Positions 51,532 through 58,980 of a DNA stretch of 64,000 nucleotides are shown here, piece after piece. The notes below the pieces were generated by a model, which saw nothing but the letters and a program-made list of their open reading frames with translations, was not told the DNA's origin and made no database searches. How positions within the stretch are numbered: position 1 is the stretch's first letter; each line of letters begins with the position of its first letter. The stretch is taken from positions 1 to 64,000 of the forward strand of contig NZ_VVIP01000028.1 of NCBI RefSeq assembly GCF_009650435.1, given 5' to 3'. This DNA is from Foetidibacter luteolus (lineage in GTDB: Bacteria > Bacteroidota > Bacteroidia > Chitinophagales > Chitinophagaceae). A program made the translations under genes and the position numbers.

Positions 51532-53568
51532 TTAGTTTACAAACCCCCACCAAAAGCCAAACCTTAGCCACATGGCCCGGCCGGGATAATGCTGCACAGT
51601 AAAGTTGGGCTTATTAAACCCAGCCCCTGATGTGCCGCTGCCCAGGCTGAAGGAATTTACATTTTCCAGCCGTACAAACGACTTAAAGCTTTTGATGCGG
51701 AAATGAAAGAACAGGTCAACATCCGGCCGGTTGGAAACAGAATAAGTATCCTGGTAAAAAAACTGGCCGGTAAATGGTGAATAATTATAGGGCTTAAAAG
51801 ACGTATAATACCTTATTTCAACGCCGGTGGAAAGAAACAAATTGGTGAAAAAATTGCCTTCAAAAGCAAGGCGGTTGCGGGTTAATACAGAGGGAAAAGC
51901 TACAGGCGGGTTGCCGGTTGCCTGCTGTACATGCAACTGCGCATACCAGTTAAAAAACCTGCTTAGCCTGAATTTCTTCTCGCCGCTAAGCTGCAGCATA
52001 TTAAACAGGGCGCCTTCCTGCTGCGGGTTAAAAAAATTGTCGAAATAAGTATAGTTGCTTACCAGGTAATAATTGCCGGATAGTTGCAGCTTTAACGCGG
52101 CCAGGTACAGGTTGGCAAAAATGCGGGTGGTGTTTTCCTTCTTTAAATCCTGCTGCAGCGTTACGGGAAAAGACGTCCTGTTTTCAAATAGGTAAGATGG
52201 TGTGCGGTTTACGTTTTGAAAGCCTACTTCCAGCGAGCCTATCTTTTTGCCCAGTATACGTTTAAGGCTAATGTAAGCAGCATAATCACCTACATAACTG
52301 CCCGTTATATAAAAGCGCCCATTGGCCTCTATATCCCATTTTTGGTTGCGGGTGCGGTTACGGTACTCCCCTACCAGGTAAGTATTACTAAACTGGCTTC
52401 TTGCCGATGTATCAAACTGTCCTTTCAAAAACTGGAAAGCCGCCCCCAGTTTTAAAAACTGGTTCAGGTTCTTTTTCTCCGGAAAGGTGAGCAGGCTGAA
52501 CTCGTTGGTAAAATCCTGCCAAACATCTTTAAACAACACCGTATCCAACGGGTTGTAGTAATTAAAGTAGGCGCTGTAGTTAGAAGAGGTAGGTACATAG
52601 TCCCTAAAGCTGTACTGGTACTTGGTAAAGCTAAAGGTATGCTGCAGCCTAAGCCTGGGATAGAATAGTTTATAAGTTACCGAGTCTGTAACCAGGGAAT
52701 CTTTACTGCCAAGGTCGTAATAGTGCCGGAAAAAAATAGTGCTGGTATTGTACTGGTTGCCGGTAGCCACGTTTGTATTAAAAAAGTTACGGGATATACC
52801 GGCTGCCCTGTTGCCCAGCCTGGACAATAACTCAAACGGGTCGCCGCGGGTAAGGCTGTCCAGTCGCTTTTCATCAATTAACCCGCCGTTTTCTGACGAC
52901 TTTATACTGTTTAGAATGTAAATAAGGTAAGCACCGTAGCGTTTGTTGTTAGACTGGTAGAATGCATTAACCCTTATGTTGCTGTGGCTGGTATTTTGGT
53001 TACGGTAAGTACCGGGAGAATTGATAAACCGGTAGTCAAACGTAAAATTAAAGTTACTGCCCCGGTTTTGCGTGTGGGTAAGGTTAATCATTTGTTCGGC
53101 CTTGCTGCCTATCATGTAGGCAAGGTCAGTATAAGGCCGGGTGGTGGTATAAAACTTTGTTTCTTCCAGTTTGTACATGTAGGGGTCAAAGGCGTGAAAG
53201 CCGGCATCCCAGCCGGGCTTCATGTTGGGCGTAAAAAGCAGCGGATAGGTTGCCGTGCCAAAATTGCCCAGGTCGTTATAAGTATAAGGTACGGGGTAAC
53301 GCCGCCTGAAATCGTTGATGGAAGAATCCAGGAAATTTATCCTGGAAGAATCAAAATACTTAAAGCTGATGGTAATGGAATCTTCATTGGCATCACGGTG
53401 TTTAAGCGACAGTGAATCGGTGCTTTTTTTAATCGGCCTGCCCTGGCTATCATAACCAACCCCTGTTTGACTGTTGGGAAGGTTTGGCCTTACCTGGCCA
53501 TGTACCGCATTAGCCCAAAACAAAACAAAACCGATGATATATAAATAAATACGCTTGCTTTTGTACAT
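51532..53568 (-). CDS. Putative outer-membrane porin
   Basis: The 678-residue precursor begins MYKSKRIYLYIIGFVLFWANAVHGQ, a signal peptide. Many amphipathic beta-strands follow (FNFTFDYRFINSPGTYRNQN, LQHTFSFTKYQYSFRDYVPTSSNY, WDIEANGRFYITGSYVGDYAAY) and it ends in a hydrophobic strand (MWLRFGFWWGFVN). This matches the large putative-porin family of Bacteroidota. A start at 53592 adds 8 residues. Substrate unknown. Confidence 0.85.
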   Translation of the reverse strand: MYKSKRIYLYIIGFVLFWANAVHGQVRPNLPNSQTGVGYDSQGRPIKKSTDSLSLKHRDANEDSITISFKYFDSSRINFLDSSINDFRRRYPVPYTYNDLGNFGTATYPLLFTPNMKPGWDAGFHAFDPYMYKLEETKFYTTTRPYTDLAYMIGSKAEQMINLTHTQNRGSNFNFTFDYRFINSPGTYRNQNTSHSNIRVNAFYQSNNKRYGAYLIYILNSIKSSENGGLIDEKRLDSLTRGDPFELLSRLGNRAAGISRNFFNTNVATGNQYNTSTIFFRHYYDLGSKDSLVTDSVTYKLFYPRLRLQHTFSFTKYQYSFRDYVPTSSNYSAYFNYYNPLDTVLFKDVWQDFTNEFSLLTFPEKKNLNQFLKLGAAFQFLKGQFDTSARSQFSNTYLVGEYRNRTRNQKWDIEANGRFYITGSYVGDYAAYISLKRILGKKIGSLEVGFQNVNRTPSYLFENRTSFPVTLQQDLKKENTTRIFANLYLAALKLQLSGNYYLVSNYTYFDNFFNPQQEGALFNMLQLSGEKKFRLSRFFNWYAQLHVQQATGNPPVAFPSVLTRNRLAFEGNFFTNLFLSTGVEIRYYTSFKPYNYSPFTGQFFYQDTYSVSNRPDVDLFFHFRIKSFKSFVRLENVNSFSLGSGTSGAGFNKPNFTVQHYPGRAMWLRFGFWWGFVN

Positions 53569-53788
53569 GCGGTTGAACGATAAATTGTTCACAAACTAAA
53601 TATAAATACCTATGAACCGTGTTTAAGATGCTGTTAATATGATGTAGTGCCTACATTGTTTAAATGCAAGATGCAAAGCAGAGCCACCCATTTACACCTC
53701 ATATTGCACCTGTACAGCTTACGGGTTATTAGCCATTTGAACCACCTGCACTTAACCCGGCCTGCAAATACGCAGCGGGTTTCACTTT

Positions 53789-53896
53789 TGGGTGAGGGAT
53801 TGCAGCGGATACCCCGGTGAAGCCATCGCAGCAGGGCTTTTGTGCCGGAGTATGAGCGGAAAGCCCGACCCCTTGCGATAGCTTGGGGGCACCCCC
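53789..53896 (+). repeat. Element B copy 3
   Basis: GGGTGAGGGATTGCAGCGGA, TACCCCGGTGAAGCC, GTGCCGGAGTATGAGCGGAA, then GACCCCTTGCG and GGGGGCACCCCC. Almost identical to copy 1. The rest of 53569-54008 holds no gene that I can see. Confidence 0.85.
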
Positions 53897-54008
53897 AAAA
53901 AACAAGTACGAAATTATAATCACGAAGTACTTTGGCACTTATGCGATGTTAGGTATGAAAATGCACGATGCATTGCCACACATTAACAGTAAAGCCGTAC
54001 CTGTTACA

Positions 54009-54830
54009 TCAACTCACCATTTCCTTAAACAACGCCGTTAGTTTGGGCTCGGCATCTTTGGCCGCGGCCAGCACTTCTTCATGGGTAATAATGCTGGTAT
54101 CATCGTCACGTATGCCAAGGTCTGTAATTACGCTTACCGCGAATACTTTCATACCGGCATGTATAGCCACAATTACTTCCTGCACCGTACTCATGCCCAC
54201 CGCATCTCCGCCAATGGCTTTTATCAGGCGGTATTCCGCATGGGTTTCAAAAGTTGGGCCTGTAACGCCGGTATAAACGCCTTCCTTTAAATTGTAGCCT
54301 AATCTTTGGCCCACTTCCCTGGCTTTGGCTATAAGCGCCTTGTTGTAAGGTTCGCTCATATCAGGAAAGCGGGTACCCAATTCCTCTTCGTTAGGGCCGA
54401 GCAACGGGTTAATAGTAAACAAGCTGATATGGTCTTTAATAATCATCAGGTCGCCCACCTTAAAACCGGCCTGCACACCACCTGCGGCATTGGAAAGCAG
54501 CAAGGTTTCTACACCCAGCATTTTCATTACCCGCACCGGGTATGATACCTGCAGCGGGCTATAACCTTCATAAAAATGAAAACGGCCTGCCATAACCACT
54601 ACTTTGGCGCCGTTCAATTCTCCCAATATCAGCTTACCGGAATGGCCAACTACTGTACTTACCGGAAAATGCGGCAAATCAGTATAAGGTATTTCTTTTT
54701 CGATGTTTATTTCGCTGGTAAAATTGCCCAGGCCGCTGCCCAGTATAATACCCGTTTTAGGCGTATGTGGGTATTGAGCTTGTATATATTCCGCAGTTTC
54801 CTTCAACTGCTGCATTAATGCTGATGGCAT
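54009..54830 (-). CDS. Purine-nucleoside phosphorylase (trimeric type)
   Basis: The 273-residue protein has TGIILGSGLGNFTSEI (phosphate loop), VVGHSGKLILGELNG, MAGRFHFYEGYSPLQVSYPVRVMK, LLLSNAAGGVQAGFKVGDLM and GPTFETHAEYRLIKAIGGDAVGMSTVQEV. These are the conserved segments of the PunA/PNPH-type enzyme that splits guanosine and inosine. It follows hisC by 123 bases on the same strand and may be read from the his transcript. Confidence 0.94.
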   Translation of the reverse strand: MPSALMQQLKETAEYIQAQYPHTPKTGIILGSGLGNFTSEINIEKEIPYTDLPHFPVSTVVGHSGKLILGELNGAKVVVMAGRFHFYEGYSPLQVSYPVRVMKMLGVETLLLSNAAGGVQAGFKVGDLMIIKDHISLFTINPLLGPNEEELGTRFPDMSEPYNKALIAKAREVGQRLGYNLKEGVYTGVTGPTFETHAEYRLIKAIGGDAVGMSTVQEVIVAIHAGMKVFAVSVITDLGIRDDDTSIITHEEVLAAAKDAEPKLTALFKEMVS

Positions 54831-54953
54831 GAAGATTTGTTTTTACTTTAATGAGCAGGCTGCCCAAGGCCCGTCAAGGCCACGGGCAACACGACGGCGG
54901 CAAATATAATGAATGGCAGTGAGCGTTAGGAAGGGATTAACCGCTTAGATTCA

Positions 54954-56051
54954 CTACTTACCATTCACCCACTCCGCCAGTGCATCCACCAGGTCGGTGT
55001 TTTCTTTTTCTGTGCCGATGGTAATACGCAGGCAGTCATTGCAGAGTTTTACATTGCTCCTGTCACGCACTACGATACCCTTGGTTAGCAGGAACTCATA
55101 CACTTTACGGGCATCCTTTATTTTTACGAGGATGAAATTGGCATCGGAGGGATATACTTTCTCAACCGTAGGGATGCTTTCAAACACCTCGGTCAATGCA
55201 TTGCGCATGTTTACCAGTTCACGTATCATGTCATTTACCTGGCCCACTTCTTCAAGCGCTTTTAACGCCAGCTCCTGCGTAGCCTGGTTAATGTTATAAG
55301 GCGGCTTAACGCGGTTGAGTATCTCCATTATGTCAACGGAGGCGAAGGCCATGCCCAGCCTTAAACCTGCCAAACCCCAGGCCTTGCTGAATGTTTGCAT
55401 CACAACCAGGTTTGGGTATTCGGCCAGTTCTTTTATAAAAGACTGTTGGCGGGAGAAATTGATGTATGCCTCATCAATAACCACCAGCCCGTTGAAGTTG
55501 TTAAGTACAGTTTCTATATCCTGCCGGTAAAACGAGTTACCGGTAGGGTTATTGGGAGAACAAATCCAGATTATTTTGGTGTTCTCATCGGCCAGGTTTT
55601 CCAGGTGTACCAGGTCAAGCTGAAAATCATCCAGCAAAGGCGCTTTGCGCACTTCAATGTCGTTAATGTTGGCGCTTACTTCGTACATGCCATAGGTTGG
55701 CGGACAAATAATTACGTTGTCTTTACCGGGGTTACAAAAGCAACGGTACAAAAGGTCTATGCATTCGTCGCTGCCATTGCCCAGGAAAATATGCTGTGCA
55801 GCTATGCTTTTTATTTTACTGATGGACTGTTTTACTTTGTTCTGGTGTGGGTCTGGGTAGCGGTTGTACCATTTAGGCAATGGTGAGCCGAGGCTGTTTT
55901 CGTTAGCATCCAGGAATACTTTTGCTTCGCCGCTAAACTCATCCCTTGCCGATGAATATGGTACCAGCTTTTGAATGTTGGGGCGGGTTAACTTGTTTAC
56001 ATCAAATTGCATAGCGCCGTTATTTTCCGGTGCCTCTTTTGTTTCCTGCAT
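54954..56051 (-). CDS. hisC: Histidinol-phosphate aminotransferase
   Basis: The 365-residue class I/II aminotransferase has LGNGSDECIDLLYRCF (PLP phosphate site), WICSPNNPTGNSF, VVIDEAYINFS with Asp and Tyr, and the Schiff-base Lys in VMQTFSKAWGLAGLRLG. A short N-terminal extension precedes the typical start. It carries out transamination of imidazole-acetol phosphate in histidine synthesis. It is third in hisG-hisD-hisC; hisB does not follow. Confidence 0.95.
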   Translation of the reverse strand: MQETKEAPENNGAMQFDVNKLTRPNIQKLVPYSSARDEFSGEAKVFLDANENSLGSPLPKWYNRYPDPHQNKVKQSISKIKSIAAQHIFLGNGSDECIDLLYRCFCNPGKDNVIICPPTYGMYEVSANINDIEVRKAPLLDDFQLDLVHLENLADENTKIIWICSPNNPTGNSFYRQDIETVLNNFNGLVVIDEAYINFSRQQSFIKELAEYPNLVVMQTFSKAWGLAGLRLGMAFASVDIMEILNRVKPPYNINQATQELALKALEEVGQVNDMIRELVNMRNALTEVFESIPTVEKVYPSDANFILVKIKDARKVYEFLLTKGIVVRDRSNVKLCNDCLRITIGTEKENTDLVDALAEWVNGK

Positions 56052-56099
56052 ATCCTGCCAGGTTTAATATTGAATAAATAGTTTTATGCTAAATCTTAC

Positions 56100-56155
56100 T
56101 CTACTACTCACTACTCACCACTGACCACTCACCACTCACCATTCACCACTCACAG
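56100..56155. repeat. CACTCACCATT heptamer/decamer repeat run between hisD and hisC
   Basis: ACTCACTACTCACCACT with GACCACTCACCACTCACC and ATTCACCACTCA units are the same low-complexity run seen at the ends of the 24.7-25.1 kb tandem units and at 36.45 kb. Confidence 0.75.
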
Positions 56156-57421
56156 CCTCACCCTAACCGCATTTGCATGTGCCTCTAACCCTTCAGCGTC
56201 CGCCATGGTGATGACTGTTTGCCCGATGTTCTGCAAACCTTGCGCAGACAATCGCTGAAAGGTTATTTTTTTTACAAAGCTGTCTACACTAACTCCGCTA
56301 TACATTCTTGCATAGCCATTGGTGGGCAGGGTGTGGTTGGTACCGCTGGCATAATCCCCTACGCTTTCGGGGGAATAGTTGCCCAGAAAAACGGAACCGG
56401 CATTGGTAATTGTGTCTGATATTTCAACGTTGTTGCGGCAGCAGAGTATCAGGTGCTCAGCCGCGTATGCGTTTACAAGGTCCACCGCCTCTCCCATATC
56501 GCTAACCAGTATGGCCTTGCTGTTATTCAATGCCTGCAGGGCAATATCCCTTCTGGGCAATAAGGCCAGTTGCTTATCCAGCTCTTTCTCCACTTCGCGT
56601 ATAACAGAAGCAGACGTGCTTACCAGCAGTACCTGGCTATCCGGGCCATGCTCTGCTTGTGATAACAGGTCTGCCGCTATAAAGGCAGGCTCGGCAGTGT
56701 CATCGGCCAAAATACAAACCTCGCTGGGGCCGGCCGGCATGTCTATCGCTATGCCCTCCTGTTGTATCAATTGCTTGGCGCAGGTAACATATTGGTTGCC
56801 CGGGCCAAAAATCTTATACACTTGCGGAATGGTTTCGGTACCATAAGCCATAGCCGCTATAGCCTGCACACCGCCTACTTTAAAAATTTTTGTAACCCCG
56901 GTTATACGGGCCGCCACTAAAATAGCGGGGTGCAGCTTACCTTCCTTATTGGGAGGTGAGCAAAGAATTATTTCTTTACAGCCTGCCAGCATAGCAGGTG
57001 TTACCAGCATTAAAATGGTGGAAAATAAGGGTGCTGAACCGCCGGGTATGTACAAGCCCACTTTTTCAATACCTACACTGCGGCGCCAGCATTGAACACC
57101 AGGCATGGTTTCAATAATTTCGGGCGGCGATAATTGTTTTTCGTGAAAGCTGATAATATTATCAGCAGCGGTTTTAATAGCCAGCTTTAGTTCGTCGCTT
57201 ACCAGCGATATGGCTTCGTCAATTTCCCTGTTGGTTACATAAGCGTTTTGCAGTTCCACGCCATCAAACTGCTGTGTATATTTTTTAACGGCGGCATCGC
57301 CATTTTGTTTTACATCATGCAGCACAGCTTTTACTTTTTCCTGTAGCGACGATGTATCCATCACCGGTCTTTGCAGCAAAGCTGGCCATTCTTTTTGTTG
57401 GGGAAATTGTATCAACTGCAT
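56150..57421 (-). CDS. hisD: Histidinol dehydrogenase
   Basis: From ATG 57421 (MQLIQFPQQKEWPALLQRPV) the 423-residue enzyme has the family features GLYIPGGSAPLFSTILML, AYGTETIPQVYKIFGPGNQYV, IDMPAGPSEVCILAD, AEHGPDSQVLLVS with its zinc/catalytic residues, and VGDYASGTNHTLPTNGYAR. It performs the last two oxidations of histidine synthesis. An upstream in-frame start at 57451 is possible but unconserved. Confidence 0.96.
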   Translation of the reverse strand: MQLIQFPQQKEWPALLQRPVMDTSSLQEKVKAVLHDVKQNGDAAVKKYTQQFDGVELQNAYVTNREIDEAISLVSDELKLAIKTAADNIISFHEKQLSPPEIIETMPGVQCWRRSVGIEKVGLYIPGGSAPLFSTILMLVTPAMLAGCKEIILCSPPNKEGKLHPAILVAARITGVTKIFKVGGVQAIAAMAYGTETIPQVYKIFGPGNQYVTCAKQLIQQEGIAIDMPAGPSEVCILADDTAEPAFIAADLLSQAEHGPDSQVLLVSTSASVIREVEKELDKQLALLPRRDIALQALNNSKAILVSDMGEAVDLVNAYAAEHLILCCRNNVEISDTITNAGSVFLGNYSPESVGDYASGTNHTLPTNGYARMYSGVSVDSFVKKITFQRLSAQGLQNIGQTVITMADAEGLEAHANAVRVRL

Positions 57422-57492
57422 GTGAAGTATCTTAAGTTTAAATAATAACAAACAATAAACCTGCTTATACGAATACAGCGTGTTACACCTGA

Positions 57493-57599
57493 GGGTGAGG
57501 GATTGAAGCGGTTACCCCGGTGAAGCCTTCGCAGCCAGGCTTTTGTGCCGGAGTAATAGCGGAAAGCCCGACCCCTTGCGTAGCTTGGGGGCACCCCCT
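57493..57599 (+). repeat. Element B copy 4 (between hisG and hisD)
   Basis: GGGTGAGGGATTGAAGCGGT, TACCCCGGTGAAGCC, GTGCCGGAGTAATAGCGGAA, GACCCCTTGCG and GGGGGCACCCCC. It fills most of the 208-base gap between two histidine genes, in the opposite orientation to the operon. Confidence 0.85.
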
Positions 57600-57629
57600 A
57601 CTGCCAATGCCAATCCCGTTCAGGAAGAT

Positions 57630-58523
57630 TTAAATAATCATCTTTTCAATGGGCACCACCAGTATGCCCTGGGCGCCGGCAGCTTTCAGCTTTTCGATAA
57701 TATCCCAAAAAGTGCTTTCGCTTATAACACTATGTACACTGCTCCAGCCTTCTTCCGCAAGTGGCAATACGGTGGGGCTTTTCATGCCCGGCAGCAAAGA
57801 AATAATTTGCTGCAGGTTGTCGTTTGGGGCGTTCAGCAACACATACTTATTGTTCTTTGCTTTTTTTACAGATTGTATCCTGAAAAGCAACTTATCCAGA
57901 ATAGCTTGTTGCCCAGGCGCAAGCTGCCTGTTACGTATCAGTACCGCCTGAGACTGTAATATAGTTTCCACCTCTTTTAAGCCGTTCATAAACAAGGTAG
58001 AGCCACTGCTTACCAAATCGCAAATGGCTTCTGCCAAACCTATACCCGGCGCTATTTCCACGCTGCCGCTTATCTCATGTATCTCGGCATTAATACCTTT
58101 CTCATTCAAAAAATTCTGCACTAACACAGGATAGCTGGTGGCTATGCGTTTGCCTTCCAAAAAATTCACATCATCATATACATCTCCTCTTGTTACAGCG
58201 ATAGACAAACGGCATTTGCCAAAGCCAAGTTTTTCTACCACATCAATCTTTTTGTTCTTCTCATATACCACATTCTCTCCCACAAAACCAATGTCTGCAA
58301 CAGCATCTTCCACATACTGGGGGATATCATCATCCCGTAAAAAAAATACTTCCAATGGAAAATTGCTGGCTTCACTCTTCAGCTTGTTTACACCATTGCT
58401 GATGTCGATACCACACTCTTTCAACAGTTTTAGCGAATCATCGTGCAGGCGTCCTGATTTCTGGATAGCGAGCTTTAGTTTACCCTCATCCCCTGAAGGG
58501 GTGCTTTGAATGCCTTGGTTCAT
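57630..58523 (-). CDS. hisG: ATP phosphoribosyltransferase, long form
   Basis: The 297-residue first enzyme of histidine synthesis has a catalytic part (LKLAIQKSGRLHDDSLKLL, VEDAVADIGFVGENVV, ATSYPVLVQNFL, EIAPGIGLAEAICDLVSSGSTLF). A C-terminal regulatory domain (about 215-297; APNDNLQQIISLLPGMKSPT, VPIEKMII) binds histidine. The first residues MNQGIQSTPSGDEGK are unusual: STPSGDEG is the translation of a CCCCTgaAGGGG palindrome with CTCATCCCC context, like palindrome P. No other start is available. A leader attenuator precedes the gene. Confidence 0.95.
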   Translation of the reverse strand: MNQGIQSTPSGDEGKLKLAIQKSGRLHDDSLKLLKECGIDISNGVNKLKSEASNFPLEVFFLRDDDIPQYVEDAVADIGFVGENVVYEKNKKIDVVEKLGFGKCRLSIAVTRGDVYDDVNFLEGKRIATSYPVLVQNFLNEKGINAEIHEISGSVEIAPGIGLAEAICDLVSSGSTLFMNGLKEVETILQSQAVLIRNRQLAPGQQAILDKLLFRIQSVKKAKNNKYVLLNAPNDNLQQIISLLPGMKSPTVLPLAEEGWSSVHSVISESTFWDIIEKLKAAGAQGILVVPIEKMII

Positions 58524-58581
58524 TATTATTTATTGAAAACTGTCCCTGAATATTTTTGCCCCTTCATGGGATAGGGGTAAT

Positions 58582-58613
58582 AAAAAAAGGCCTACCTACC
58601 GGTAAGCCCTTTG
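58582..58613 (-). terminator. his attenuator terminator (segments 3:4)
   Basis: On the minus strand segment 3 GGGCTTACC (58609-58601) pairs with segment 4 GGTAGGCC (58596-58589). The stem extends by AAAG/CTTT with one bulged G and is followed by a run of seven T. Segment 2, another GGTAGGCC (58652-58645), can pair segment 3 instead, and segment 1 CTTACC (58663-58658) can pair segment 2. This gives the alternative folds of classical attenuation. Confidence 0.85.
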
Positions 58614-58647
58614 TACAATATTGTGTTAGCTGCACAGTATCACCGGC

Positions 58648-58701
58648 CTACCTTACTGGTAAGATATGATGGTGGTGATGTATGTGCAACTGATTGTTCA
58701 T
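58648..58701 (-). CDS. hisL: his operon leader peptide
   Basis: A 17-codon frame encodes MNNQLHIHHHHHILPVR and stops, with six histidines in seven positions. The His codons (58686-58666) lie just before segment 1. A ribosome stalled there for lack of His-tRNA would cover segment 1, let segment 2 capture segment 3, and prevent the terminator. It starts about 10 bases after the predicted transcript start. The name is by analogy with the enterobacterial leader. Confidence 0.88.
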   Translation of the reverse strand: MNNQLHIHHHHHILPVR

Positions 58702-58716
58702 TTGAAAATTGTGCTG

Positions 58717-58747
58717 CAAAAATAGGGCATGCTGTTTACCGTCCAAA
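58717..58747 (-). promoter_or_regulatory. Predicted his operon promoter
   Basis: On the minus strand TTTG (58747-58744) and TATTTTTG (58724-58717) are spaced by 19 bases, the Bacteroidota consensus. Transcription would start near 58710, just ahead of the leader peptide. Confidence 0.65.
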
Positions 58748-58778
58748 TTTTTATTGATAATGCTTGTGTTTCTTTTTT

Positions 58779-58862
58779 AGATACCAGCAATAGTTTTTCA
58801 TGGCGACTTCGTTGCGTCGCAAGCACTTTATCGTTCGGTTCAATGGGCGGCTGTAGCCTTGT
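58779..58862 (-). repeat. Element A copy 18
   Basis: The minus strand reads GGCTACAGCCGCCCATTGAA, GATAAAGTGCTTGCGACGCA, ACGAAGTCGCCATGAAAAAC and GCTGGTATCT. It lies between the rpoB terminator and the his promoter. Confidence 0.8.
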
Positions 58863-58926
58863 AGTGTAACACGCTGGTTATTGCCCAACCTTTTGCTTGC
58901 CGGCATATAGCCCGGCGGCTATCTTA

Positions 58927-58961
58927 AATAAAAAAGGCTGCCCCTTGCGGAAACAGCCTTT
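58927..58961 (-). terminator. Intrinsic terminator of rpoB
   Basis: On the minus strand AAAGGCTG pairs with CAGCCTTT across a 13-base loop, followed by TTTTATTTA. It lies 20 bases past the rpoB stop and shows that transcription is not expected to continue to an rpoC. Confidence 0.85.
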
Positions 58962-58980
58962 ATCCTATATGATGTTAAGT

